Shown here in pieces: positions 35,218 through 43,843 of a stretch of DNA of 64,000 nucleotides. The DNA lies in contig CAVYZS010000018.1 of assembly GCA_963773085.1 (NCBI GenBank), positions 372,001 to 436,000 of the forward strand, read 5' to 3'. This stretch comes from JAENVT01 sp963773085 (GTDB lineage Bacteria > Actinomycetota > Acidimicrobiia > Acidimicrobiales > Ilumatobacteraceae). Both the position numbers and the translations under genes were made by a program. Numbering within the stretch: position 1 is the stretch's first letter; each line of letters opens with the position of its first letter. Below the pieces are notes generated by a model that was given only the letters and a program-made list of their open reading frames with translations, searched no databases and was not told where the DNA came from.

Positions 35218-35276
35218 GGCCCCGACTTCGGGCCTATCAGTAAAGAAGGCGTGGACCCAGAGGAGCCCACGCCTTC
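35218..35276 (-). promoter_or_regulatory. Leader of the rimP-nusA-infB operon with attenuator-like hairpin
   Basis: On the minus strand a perfect 10-base stem (arms at 35276-35267 and 35254-35245, loop 12) is followed by TTTA, resembling an intrinsic terminator 76 bases before rimP. A second stem GGCCC/GGGCC (35234-35230 and 35222-35218) lies just downstream. nusA operons in other bacteria are autoregulated in the leader; control by attenuation here is inference. Confidence 0.55.
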
Positions 35277-35408
35277 GGTTCGTCGAACTTCAAAGGACCG
35301 ATCGAGTATATCGGCTGGCGGGTAGTGTTTCGCCGCTGCCTGCATCCCCCATCCAACCAATAATCGACCACTGAACGTCCAACTCCGAAAGCTGACGAGG
35401 TAACCGCT

Positions 35409-37170
35409 GTGCTCCGAATGTCGACGCTGTTCCTGCGCACCCTGCGCGAGGACCCTGCCGACGCCGAAGTCGCCAGTCACCGGCTCCTCGTCCGAGGCGG
35501 TTACATCCGCCGCGCCGCACCGGGCGGGTTCACGTGGCTTCCGCTCGGGTGGATCGTCTACCAGAACGTCGAGCGCGTCGTGCGCGAGGAGATGAATCGC
35601 GCCGGGTTTCAAGAGGTTCATTTTCCTGCGCTGCTTCCGCGCGAGCCCTACGAGTTGTCCGGGCGCTGGACCGACTACGGCGACAACCTGTTCCGCCTGA
35701 AAGACCGCCGCGGCGCCGACATGCTGCTGGCACCGACTCACGAGGAACTGTTCACGCTGCTCGTGAAGGACCTGTACAGCAGCTACAAAGACCTGCCGCT
35801 GGTGATCTACCAGATCCAGACCAAGTTCCGCGACGAGGCCCGGCCACGCGCCGGTCTGCTGCGCGGACGCGAGTTCGTGATGAAGGATTCCTACAGCTTC
35901 GACCTGACCGACGCAGGGTTGGAGATCAGTTATCAACGCCACAGGGTCGCCTACCAGCGCACCTTCGACCGGCTCGGGCTCCCCTACGTGATCGTTTCGG
36001 CGATGAGTGGCGCAATGGGTGGATCCGCCAGCGAAGAGTTCCTGGCACCCATGGAAGTCGGTGAAGACACCTATGTCCGCTGCACCAACTGCGACTACGC
36101 AGCCAACACCGAGGCTGTGCGGGTAGCCGCCCCGGTGGCAATCCCGTTCGACTCGGCACCTCCTGCGCTCGTGGCGGACACACCCGGCACGCCGACGATC
36201 CAGACACTCGTCGATCTGATCAACGATCGAGCGGACCTGCGGCGGCCCGATCGTGACTGGACCGCGGCCGACACCCTCAAGAACGTCGTCGTCAAACTCC
36301 GTCACCCCGGACGGACGTATCGAGCCACTGGCCGTCGGAGTGCCCGGCGATCGTGAGGTCGACATGAAGCGACTCGAAGCACAACTCGGACCCGCTGAGA
36401 TCGCACCGTTCGACGAGGACGACTTTGCTGCCAACAAATACCTGGTCAAGGGGTATATCGGGCCGGGTGCACTCGGAGCCGGCAAGCCGGCAGGCATCCG
36501 CTATCTCGTCGACCCCCGGATCGTCGACGGCACGCAGTGGGTCACCGGGGCAGATCAACCGGGTCGGCACGTGCTCTACCTCACCGCCGGACGTGATTTC
36601 TCCGCCGACGGCACCGTCGAAGCTGCCGAAGTGGTCGACGGCGATGCCTGTCCGGTCTGTCAATCACCGCTCGAGATAGCCCGCGGTATCGAGATCGGCC
36701 ACATCTTCCAGCTCGGCCGGACGTACGCCAGCGCTCTGGGTCTCAACGTGCTCGACCAGAACGGCAAGCAGCAGGTCGTCACGATGGGTTCGTACGGCAT
36801 CGGTGTTTCGCGCGCCGTGGCCGCTATCGCCGAGATGAACTGTGACGACAAAGGACTGATCTGGCCGCACGAGGTCGCCCCTGCCGATGTCCACATCGTC
36901 GCCACCGGGAAAGCGGGCGACCCCCAACTGCCAGCGGCCGAACGATTGGCGGCCGACTGTGAGACCGCCGGGTTGCGCGTGCTCCTCGACGACCGGGTCG
37001 GGGTGTCGCCGGGCATCAAGTTCAACGATGCGGAGCTGATCGGCGTGCCTACGATCGTGGTCGTCGGGCGTGGTCTGGCCAGTGGTCTCGTCGAGGTCAA
37101 GGACCGGCGCAGCGGAGAGCGCCGCGACGTACCCCTTGCCGATGCCGTCTCGGAGTTGGCTGCTCGCTGA
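35409..37170 (+). CDS. proS: Proline-tRNA ligase (frame broken once in the given sequence)
   Basis: Bacterial-type class II ProRS, which charges tRNA-Pro. Motif 1 (ERVVREEMNRAGFQEVHFP), motif 2 (TKFRDEARPRAGLLRGREFVMKDSYSF) and motif 3 (MGSYGIGVSRAVAAIAE) are intact. The editing insertion domain and C-terminal anticodon-binding domain (region from about residue 480) are also present. A CCCC run at about 36305-36308 carries one base too many and moves the second half into another frame. Removing it yields 586 aa, the normal length. Because this is the only proS seen here and the gene is essential, I treat the break as sequence error. Start GTG 35409 (ATG 35418 is the alternative). Confidence 0.9.
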
Positions 37171-37265
37171 TTCGGGGCGATGCACCGCCCGATGACCTTT
37201 CGCCACGTCGGCGTTGGGACCAACGACCCTGGAGTTCAGCGGGCCAGACGGCTCTACTGGGCGAC

Positions 37266-37820
37266 ATGGATGTACTGCTGATCGAATCAACGCCCGGCAT
37301 CGCCACCTCGTTACAGCATCGCCTGATCCGAGACGGCCACGAGGTGATCTCGTGCAACGACTCGCACGCTGGTCCGTGTCGTGGTGTGGAGTCGAATGAC
37401 TCCTGCCCCATGGACCGAAACATTGACATCGCTGTGCTGGCCCACGAACGCGGCGCGGCACCGACGCTCAACGAGATGGGTTCGGTCTGTGCTCTCCGGC
37501 ACCGCGTGCCGCTTGTGACCCTGTATCCAGGTGACGAGTTCGGCCCCGGTTCGAGTACGGAAGTAGCCGCGGCCGTCGCTCGACGCGAGGTCGAAGCAGG
37601 CTACGTCGCCGTCATCCGCCGCGAAGTCGGCCACGCCGTGGACGAGATCAGCGTGCTGCGCGAGCACCAACGGATCCACGTCACGCTCACTATCTCGATT
37701 CCCGCTAGCGCGCAGTCGATCGGCATGCTGGCCGATCGTGCCCGCCACGCGGTCCGCGAACACGACAGCCACACCCCCGTCATCGACGTCTCCGTCGTGT
37801 TGGCCGAACCGCTCACCTGA
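37266..37820 (+). CDS. Hypothetical protein with degenerate receiver-like N-terminus
   Basis: A 184-aa protein I do not recognise as a known family. The first 30 residues (MDVLLIESTPGIATSLQHRL) read like the first strand and helix of a response-regulator receiver. However, the acidic pocket is replaced (EST instead of EDD), and the third strand NIDIAVLAHE has His where the phosphorylated Asp would stand. The second half is an alpha/beta region without known motif. It is unlikely to be phosphorylated by a kinase. It stands alone between proS and the MaoC gene. Confidence 0.5.
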   Translation: MDVLLIESTPGIATSLQHRLIRDGHEVISCNDSHAGPCRGVESNDSCPMDRNIDIAVLAHERGAAPTLNEMGSVCALRHRVPLVTLYPGDEFGPGSSTEVAAAVARREVEAGYVAVIRREVGHAVDEISVLREHQRIHVTLTISIPASAQSIGMLADRARHAVREHDSHTPVIDVSVVLAEPLT

Positions 37821-37873
37821 CATTCGGGATCGACTAGAACGGATCCCGTACAACGAGTACGGGGAGAGTACCG

Positions 37874-38716
37874 ATGTCATTGAACCCGGAGGCCGTGGGG
37901 ACGGTCGGCGAAGCCTACGAGGCGTCATGGACATCCAAGGATGCCTTGCTTTATGCGGTCGGAATCGGTGCCGGCACCGCCGAGACGACGTACACGACCG
38001 AGAACAGCGCCGGGGTCGACCAGCAGGTGTTCCCGACATTTGCCGTGGTCATCGGGTGGGGTGCCGGCTCGGCAATGCGCAACATCGGCACGTTCAACCC
38101 AGCACTGCTCGTGCACGGCCAACAGGCCATCACGCTGCACAGACCACTCCCGGTCAGCGGCTCGGCGAGCCTGCAGGGCCGCGTTGCTGCCATGTACGAC
38201 AAGGGCAAGGCCGCGGTCGTCGTCACCGAAACCGTTGCCACGGATCTCGCCGATGGCCATCCACTGTTCACCAATCTGTCGTCGGTGTTCATCCGTGGCG
38301 AGGGCGGCTGGGGCGGCGAGCGCGGCCCCAGCGGACCACAAAACGCCCCTCCCGACCGCGCCCCGGACCATCAGGTCACCTATCAGACATCACCGGATCA
38401 AGCCTTGATCTACCGCCTGTCAGGCGACCGCAATCCGCTGCACAGCGATCCGTCGTTCGCGGCGATGGGCGGGTTCGAGCGCCCGATTCTCCACGGCCTG
38501 TGCACCTACGGCTTCACCGGTCGGGCGCTACTGCACACGCTGTGCGGAAGCGACGCGACCCGGTTCCAGCACATCGAAGCACGATTCACCTCGCCAGTGC
38601 TGCCGGGTGACGCACTGACGGTGTCGATGTGGGAGACCGGCGAGGACACGGCGGTGTTCACGACGTGCGTAGGAGAACGGGCCGTGATCGATCAAGGCCT
38701 GTTACGACATAGCTGA
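37874..38716 (+). CDS. MaoC-like enoyl-CoA hydratase (hydratase 2, double hot-dog)
   Basis: A 280-aa (R)-specific enoyl-CoA hydratase like the second part of eukaryotic peroxisomal multifunctional enzyme 2. The hydratase-2 motif is complete: YRLSGDRNPLHSDPSFA, with catalytic Asp and His, followed by GGFERPILHGLCTYG. The N-terminal half is the substrate-binding hot-dog. Its end overlaps by 15 bases with the convergent SDR gene, whose product resembles the dehydrogenase part of the same eukaryotic enzyme. Together they would handle two beta-oxidation steps. Confidence 0.9.
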   Translation: MSLNPEAVGTVGEAYEASWTSKDALLYAVGIGAGTAETTYTTENSAGVDQQVFPTFAVVIGWGAGSAMRNIGTFNPALLVHGQQAITLHRPLPVSGSASLQGRVAAMYDKGKAAVVVTETVATDLADGHPLFTNLSSVFIRGEGGWGGERGPSGPQNAPPDRAPDHQVTYQTSPDQALIYRLSGDRNPLHSDPSFAAMGGFERPILHGLCTYGFTGRALLHTLCGSDATRFQHIEARFTSPVLPGDALTVSMWETGEDTAVFTTCVGERAVIDQGLLRHS

Positions 38717-39646
38717 GCCGCCACCGGTGTGTCCGGGTTGCGGCCATCCGCCGGGCTCGCCATCCATCCCCGAGTTGAGTCGGGCCTTGGCCAGCAGGTC
38801 GCGCACGACCGGACCGAGGGCAGTCGGATCCTCGACTGGTGCGTGCCGCGGGCCGCGCACCCAGCCCTCGGCGATCGCCAGCACATTTCCGCTGGCCTCG
38901 AACACCCGCCCGGTGACGTCCTTCGATTCGGTCGACGCGAGCCACGTGACGATCGGAGCAATCCACCGTGGCGAACGCATCTCTCGCTCCTCGTCTGTCT
39001 CCGGGGCCGGGCCAAGGCCTTCGGTCATGCGTGTCAGTGCCACCGGGGCGACCGCATTGACCGTGACGCCGTACCGCGACAGTTCGAGTGAGGCGATCGT
39101 CGTGAATGCCGCGATGCCGGCCTTGGCGGCGCCGTAGTTGGTCTGGCCGGGGTTACCGTAGATGCCACTGACGGATGTGGTGTTGATGATCCGGCCATCG
39201 ACGGCCTGGCCGGCCTTGGCCCTCTCACGCCAGTAGGCGGCGGCCCAGCGACTGGGTGCGAAAGTGCCCTTGAGGTGGACGTTGATGACCGCGTCCCATT
39301 CCTCCTCGGTCATGTTGGCCAGCACCCGGTCACGCAGGATGCCGGCGTTGTTGACGACGGCGTGGAGATCGCCGAATGTCTCGATCGCCGTGTTGATCAG
39401 ACGTTGTGCTCCTTCCCATGACGACACGCTGTCGCCGTTGGCCACGGCTTCTCCGCCCATCCCCTTGATCTCCTGCACCACCTGTTCGGCAGGGCTGAGG
39501 TCGCCACCGGACCCGTCGATGTTCCCGCCGAGGTCGTTGACCACCACCTTGGCACCGTGTGCGGCGAGGCTGAGGGCGTGCTCGCGTCCGATCCCGCGAC
39601 CAGCGCCCGTGACGATGGCGACTCGACCTTCACACAACTTGCTCAT
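38702..39646 (-). CDS. Short-chain dehydrogenase/reductase, (R)-3-hydroxyacyl-CoA dehydrogenase-like
   Basis: A 314-aa NAD(P)-dependent dehydrogenase. The nucleotide loop TGAGRGIGREHAL, the NNAG motif, and the catalytic Ser-Tyr-Lys set (NTTSVSGIYG, then NYGAAKAG) are all present. The length and the insertion VVVNDLGGNIDGSG match the HSD17B4-type hydroxyacyl-CoA dehydrogenase subfamily. The start ATG 39646 gives the usual N-terminus. It converges with the MaoC hydratase gene, a frequent functional partner. Confidence 0.88.
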   Translation of the reverse strand: MSKLCEGRVAIVTGAGRGIGREHALSLAAHGAKVVVNDLGGNIDGSGGDLSPAEQVVQEIKGMGGEAVANGDSVSSWEGAQRLINTAIETFGDLHAVVNNAGILRDRVLANMTEEEWDAVINVHLKGTFAPSRWAAAYWRERAKAGQAVDGRIINTTSVSGIYGNPGQTNYGAAKAGIAAFTTIASLELSRYGVTVNAVAPVALTRMTEGLGPAPETDEEREMRSPRWIAPIVTWLASTESKDVTGRVFEASGNVLAIAEGWVRGPRHAPVEDPTALGPVVRDLLAKARLNSGMDGEPGGWPQPGHTGGGSAMS

Positions 39647-39697
39647 GGAAACCCCTCGGGCTAGGTACTCGAATAGGCGAATCATAAAGTGGAGCCG

Positions 39698-40504
39698 ATG
39701 TGTGACTGCCAATCGACCCGCGTGGTGACTCGGCGCGAGGCGATCGTCGGGTCACTGGTGGCCGGTTCGACGATCGCCGCTGCGGGGGTGTTTGCCACGG
39801 GAGTGTTCGCGAGCAGGGTCGAAGCGGCCGTCGTACCCGCCATGCCTCCGGTGGAAGTCCTGCCTGGTCTGTCGATCTACCCACGCGATGCCTGGGGTGC
39901 GGCACTACCGCCGAAGGGGCCGATCGAGGTCGAGACACCCCAATTCCTGCTCGTGCACCACACCGCATCGTCGAACTCCTACAGCAGCGCCGCAGCCCTG
40001 ATCCAAGCCACGTACTCGTTCCACACCAGCTCGGCGAAGCGATGGAGCGACGTGTGTTACGAGTTCTTCATCGGTCGTGAAGGCGACGTCTGGGAGGGTC
40101 GAGCCGGAGCCCTCACCGGCCCGGTGGTGGCCGACGCCACGGGTGGCAGCCAGGGCTTCGCCCAGCTGATCTGCCTGCTCGGGGATTTCACCAGCCAGTT
40201 GCCGACCGAAGCGGCGCAGGCTTCGCTGGCCAAGGTGCTGGCATGGCTGGGCGGCCGGTATTCGATCGACATCAGCCCCGGCGCGACGACGTCGTTCGTC
40301 TCCCGGGGCTCGCAGCGCTGGTCGGCCGGAACGGCGGTGACGACGTCCACCATCGCCGGTCACCGCGACATGTCGTACACCGCATGTCCTGGTGACGCCT
40401 TCTATCCGGTGCTCCCCGAGATCCGTGCTCGTGCGCTGGTCGAACGCGATGCCTGGCGCACGACAGTGAAACCGGCGAGACGACTTGGCGTCGTGAGCCC
40501 GTAG
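39698..40504 (+). CDS. Tat-exported N-acetylmuramoyl-L-alanine amidase/PGRP-domain protein
   Basis: A 268-aa secreted peptidoglycan amidase. The N-terminus has a twin-arginine signal (TRREAIVG followed by a weakly hydrophobic Ala/Gly stretch). The PGRP domain runs from about residue 60 (YPRDAWGA). Zinc ligands H87 (or H88) in FLLVHHTAS, H222 in GHRD and C230 in TACPGD, and catalytic Tyr121 in CYEFFIG, are in place. So it should cleave the bond between MurNAc and L-Ala outside the cell. It is transcribed with the flavoprotein gene behind it, 12 bases away. Confidence 0.88.
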   Translation: MCDCQSTRVVTRREAIVGSLVAGSTIAAAGVFATGVFASRVEAAVVPAMPPVEVLPGLSIYPRDAWGAALPPKGPIEVETPQFLLVHHTASSNSYSSAAALIQATYSFHTSSAKRWSDVCYEFFIGREGDVWEGRAGALTGPVVADATGGSQGFAQLICLLGDFTSQLPTEAAQASLAKVLAWLGGRYSIDISPGATTSFVSRGSQRWSAGTAVTTSTIAGHRDMSYTACPGDAFYPVLPEIRARALVERDAWRTTVKPARRLGVVSP

Positions 40505-40516
40505 CGTGCTGCGGCA

Positions 40517-41731
40517 ATGACCGTCCTGCACAGCGATGTACTGGTAGTCGGTGCCGGCCCGGCCGGGTCGACAGCGGCGACTCTGCTGGCCCGGGCGGGG
40601 CGCTCCGTCACGGTCATCGACAAGGCCGTCTTTCCGCGCGACAAGTGTTGCGGTGACGGCCTGACCACCCTCGCGCTGCGCGAGCTGGAGGTCTTGGGAT
40701 TGCAGCCGACCATGGTGGCGAACTGGAAATCCGTCGACGCTGCGTGGCTTCGTTCACCATCGGGACGCGAGGTCCGCATTCCGCTGCCGTCGGATGGAAT
40801 TTTTGCGGCGACGACGCCCAGGCGCGAACTCGATGCCGCACTCGTCGATCTGGCGATCGAGGCTGGAGCGACAGTGCACCAGGGACACGCCTTCGGCGCG
40901 ATCCGCCAGACGTCGTCATCGGTCGAGGTCGAAGTCTCCGGAATCGGAACGCTCAACACCAGGTATGTCGTCGCCGCCGACGGGATGTGGTCGGCGACCC
41001 GAAAGGCACTGGGGATCGGCGAGAACGGCTATCTCGGCGAGTGGCATGCGTTCCGCCAGTACGCCGGCAACGTCACCGGCCCGGCCGCCGAACGCCTGAT
41101 CGTCTGGTTCGAGCCCGAGTTGCTCCCCGGCTACATGTGGAGCTTCCCGCTACCGGGCGGGCGAGTCAACATCGGCTTCGGGGTGCAGCGCGACGGGTTT
41201 CGTCGTGTCCGGGACATGAAGCAACAGTGGGACGACCTGTTGCGCCGTGAACACGTTGTCGAGGCGCTCGGTGCCGGGTTCGCCCTCGAGGATCGGCACA
41301 CGGCATGGCCGATTCCCGCCGGGATCGACCGGGCGACCCTGTCGTCGGGCCGGGTGTGCTTCGTCGGCGATGCGGCGATGGCCACCGACACCATGACAGG
41401 CGAAGGCATCGGTCAAGCAGTGCTCACTGCGCGCCTCGCCGCTGAGGCGATCCTCGCCGGAGGTGCACTCGCCGCCGACGACGTCACCGACCGCTACCGA
41501 TCGACTGTTCGACACCATCTCCTGGCCGATCACAGAATGTCCGTGCTGCTCAGCAGGGCCTTGAGCCATCAACTCGGGGCGCGTGGAGCCATCCGGCTGC
41601 TGGCGACCAACGACTGGACTCGTCGCAACTTCGCCCGCTGGATGTTCGAGGACGAGCCCAGAGCGATCGCCTTCACCCCGTCACGCTGGCATCGCCACTT
41701 CCTCCGCCAACCCGGCCCCTACCAGACCTGA
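40517..41731 (+). CDS. Geranylgeranyl reductase family FAD-dependent oxidoreductase
   Basis: A 404-aa flavoprotein. The FAD-binding motif VVGAGPAGSTAATLLA, the family motif FPRDKCCGDGLT, and the third FAD motif CFVGDAAMATDTMTGEGIGQA are complete. Relatives saturate isoprenoid chains; in actinobacteria MenJ reduces a menaquinone side chain, which is a plausible role. Hydroxylase-type relatives share the fold, so the reaction is not certain. The two cysteines in DKCCGDG are typical of the reductase branch. Confidence 0.85.
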   Translation: MTVLHSDVLVVGAGPAGSTAATLLARAGRSVTVIDKAVFPRDKCCGDGLTTLALRELEVLGLQPTMVANWKSVDAAWLRSPSGREVRIPLPSDGIFAATTPRRELDAALVDLAIEAGATVHQGHAFGAIRQTSSSVEVEVSGIGTLNTRYVVAADGMWSATRKALGIGENGYLGEWHAFRQYAGNVTGPAAERLIVWFEPELLPGYMWSFPLPGGRVNIGFGVQRDGFRRVRDMKQQWDDLLRREHVVEALGAGFALEDRHTAWPIPAGIDRATLSSGRVCFVGDAAMATDTMTGEGIGQAVLTARLAAEAILAGGALAADDVTDRYRSTVRHHLLADHRMSVLLSRALSHQLGARGAIRLLATNDWTRRNFARWMFEDEPRAIAFTPSRWHRHFLRQPGPYQT

Positions 41732-41733
41732 TC

Positions 41734-41772
41734 GAGTGTTTCCCGCCCACCCGGGGTGGCGGCAAGCACTCG
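41734..41772. repeat. Inverted repeat from the GAGTGTTT...GCC element, downstream flank of the AbiEi-like gene
   Basis: A plus-strand copy GAGTGTTTCCCGCC (41734-41747) faces an inverted copy ending GGCGGCAAGCACTC (41758-41771). They form an imperfect hairpin between the convergent stops of the flavoprotein and the AbiEi-like gene. The inverted copy recurs upstream of the same gene at 42801-42826. Terminator function is possible for either strand. Confidence 0.55.
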
Positions 41773-41773
41773 A

Positions 41774-42706
41774 TCATGCCGCCGCTGACACGCGCGCTTC
41801 GTAGAGGGCTACCAGCTCGGCAACCAGACCAGGGAGATCGATGAGGTCGATTTCGGTGACGCGTTCGACCTGCCAGCCAATGAGGTGACATTGCCGATCT
41901 CGACGCTTGTCCCTGGTCGTTCCCTCGAGCAGCAAATGGTCCGGATGCACATCGATCTCGATGGCCCACCGCACAGCGGGAACTGCCAAGTCGACACGAA
42001 TTCTGCTGCCGTTGGGAAGCTCCAGTTGTGACACCTGTGGAACGACCGGAACCCCTCGTGCGCGCATTGCGTCACCGAGGAGGATCTCCGGATGCGACTC
42101 CGCGGCCGGGCGATCCCCGCGCTCGACCAGACTGCGAACGAATCGAAGAGATCCAGGTCGACGGGCATGGCAGAGGCGCCGCGCAACAGACGCCAGTTCC
42201 TCCATAGAACAGTGACGGTCTCGGAGCAACTGCTCGATGACCGAGGCGTGGTCCTCACGACCGAGGACGGCGGCAAGATCGAACGCCAGGCGCGCCGCGC
42301 TCGCCACCTTGATGCCGTCGCGACGCAGTCGAACGTCGCTCGGCTGGATCGAGGTTGTCTGATGCACGACGACATTCGTCTGCGGATCGAGGTGAAGCCC
42401 ATGTGGGACGCTGAAGTAGATCGGCTCCGCCCTCGGCATTCGACGCAGCCCGAGGAGTCTTCCCCCGGTCGGTCCTGTGATGAAACCGGACCGATGAGCG
42501 AGGCACAGGGCGACGCATCGACCCTCCAACGTTCGTGGCGCCGACTCGATCCGCAGGACCGATTTGTACACGGGGACAAGCACCCGAGACTCGATGAGTC
42601 GCAAGCGGGCTCGGCGGCGAACCCCTGCGTTGTCGAGTTGGCCCGCCGTCGCGTGCCCATGTTGGGATCGCAGTATTGAAAGCGCAAGCGATGTGAGATC
42701 CGACAT
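41774..42706 (-). CDS. AbiEi-like antitoxin/DUF559 (Vsr-fold) family protein
   Basis: A 310-aa protein. The N-terminal ~90 residues resemble the winged-helix region of AbiEi-type antitoxin proteins (LALSILRSQHGHATAGQLDNAG, then RLIESRVLVPVYKSVLR). The C-terminal part is a DUF559/Vsr-like endonuclease fold, with D in IRVDLAVP, E-x-D in WAIEIDVHPDH and the conserved region TTRDKRRDRQCHLIGWQVERVTE. Such genes are abundant solitary genes in actinobacteria and their role is not established. No AbiEii nucleotidyltransferase toxin is adjacent. The gene is flanked by short direct repeats. Confidence 0.7.
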   Translation of the reverse strand: MSDLTSLALSILRSQHGHATAGQLDNAGVRRRARLRLIESRVLVPVYKSVLRIESAPRTLEGRCVALCLAHRSGFITGPTGGRLLGLRRMPRAEPIYFSVPHGLHLDPQTNVVVHQTTSIQPSDVRLRRDGIKVASAARLAFDLAAVLGREDHASVIEQLLRDRHCSMEELASVARRLCHARRPGSLRFVRSLVERGDRPAAESHPEILLGDAMRARGVPVVPQVSQLELPNGSRIRVDLAVPAVRWAIEIDVHPDHLLLEGTTRDKRRDRQCHLIGWQVERVTEIDLIDLPGLVAELVALYEARVSAAA

Positions 42707-42800
42707 GACGACCTCCGAGATTCTTGGGATCAAACGGGGGAAGTCAGAACGGAACCTATCGAGCCCACAACTCGATCGGCATCCGAGTAGTTGTGGCACC

Positions 42801-42857
42801 CTCGGGGTGGCGGCAAACACTCCGATGGCGCGCTGCGGGCCGCAAACACTCGGATTG
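42801..42857. repeat. Two copies of the CGGGGTGGCGGCAAACACTC-type element upstream of the AbiEi-like gene
   Basis: Copy one at 42801-42826 shares about 24 of 26 positions with the copy at 41751-41774 on the other side of the gene, in the same orientation. A second, shorter copy with GCAAACACTCGGA is at 42842-42854. Together with the downstream pair, four related elements frame this single gene. Confidence 0.6.
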
Positions 42858-42877
42858 GATTGGCTACCGTGCTGGGC

Positions 42878-43843
42878 ATGCACACGCGGCTCACCGATCT
42901 GCTCGACATCGAACATCCGATCATGCTCGCCGGGATGGGCGGAGTCAGTTACCACAGGCTGGTCGCCGCCGTCAGCGAGGCGGGCGGGATCGGCACGCTC
43001 GGTGCTTCGACCATGACGACCGAGGAACTACCGATCGAGATGGCTGCTGTCCGACAACTCACCAGCAAGCCATTCGGCGTCGACCTGTTGACCGCCTTGC
43101 CGGGGCAGGTCGAGAGAGGCATCCAGGCGGTGATCGATGGCGGGGCGCGGATCTTCGTCGCCGGGTTGGGTGTGCCCCGCGAGGTTGTCGACCTGTTGCA
43201 CTCCAAGAACATCCTCGTCGGCAGCATGTGCGGCAAGGTCCGCCACGCAATCAGCGCCGTCGCCAGCGGCGTCGACTTCGTCGTGGCCCAGGGCACCGAG
43301 GGCGGTGGGCACACCGGCACGGTCGCCACCATGGCGCTCGTCCCGCAGGTCGTCGACGCGGTCAGCGATCAGGTCCCGGTCGTCGCCGCCGGCGGTCTCT
43401 ACGACGGCCGCGGTCTGGCGGCTTCACTCGCCCTCGGCGCCGACGGAGTGTGGATCGGCACCCGCTTCATCGCAACGCCCGAAGCGCGGGCGGTCAACGG
43501 CTACAAGGAGGCCTTGCTCGCCACTGCGGAGGACGGCACGGTGATCAGCCGCGCCTACACAGGGAAGACCTGCCGGGTCGTGCGCAACGAGTGGACCAAC
43601 CACTACGACACCCACCCCGAGGAGCTGCAACCATTCCCAGCGCAAGTGGTCGTGTCGGGGAAGGCGGGCGTGAACCACCTCGGTTCTCCGGATGGCACGG
43701 AGGTCGACGCGGCCCGAGAGTTCATGCCCTGCGGGCAGGGGGTCGGTGCGATCACGACGCTGATCCCAGCTGGCGAACTGGTGGAGTCGATGGTGTCGGA
43801 TGCTGACCGCATCATCGAGCGCCTGCTGGGCGTACGACGATGA
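42878..43843 (+). CDS. Nitronate monooxygenase/2-nitropropane dioxygenase family FMN enzyme
   Basis: A 321-aa TIM-barrel flavoprotein. The N-terminal motif IEHPIMLAGMGGVS, the catalytic region AQGTEGGGHTG, and the FMN phosphate loops AAGGLYDGRGLA and GADGVWIGTRFIATPEA are typical. It would oxidise alkyl nitronates or act as an enoyl-type reductase, as relatives do; the substrate is not fixed. The start ATG 42878 lies 21 bases past the upstream repeats. Its stop overlaps the M20 peptidase start by 4 bases, so the two are co-expressed. Confidence 0.85.
   Translation: MHTRLTDLLDIEHPIMLAGMGGVSYHRLVAAVSEAGGIGTLGASTMTTEELPIEMAAVRQLTSKPFGVDLLTALPGQVERGIQAVIDGGARIFVAGLGVPREVVDLLHSKNILVGSMCGKVRHAISAVASGVDFVVAQGTEGGGHTGTVATMALVPQVVDAVSDQVPVVAAGGLYDGRGLAASLALGADGVWIGTRFIATPEARAVNGYKEALLATAEDGTVISRAYTGKTCRVVRNEWTNHYDTHPEELQPFPAQVVVSGKAGVNHLGSPDGTEVDAAREFMPCGQGVGAITTLIPAGELVESMVSDADRIIERLLGVRR

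Noticed and set aside
35245..35276. tRNA-like or tRNA gene in the rimP-proS spacer
   Set aside because: Only one perfect hairpin is present; no T-loop (GGTTCGA) or acceptor stem can be formed.
36253..36356. Programmed frameshift in proS
   Set aside because: No slippery heptamer with downstream structure; one extra C in a CCCC run explains it, and similar breaks occur in seven other genes.
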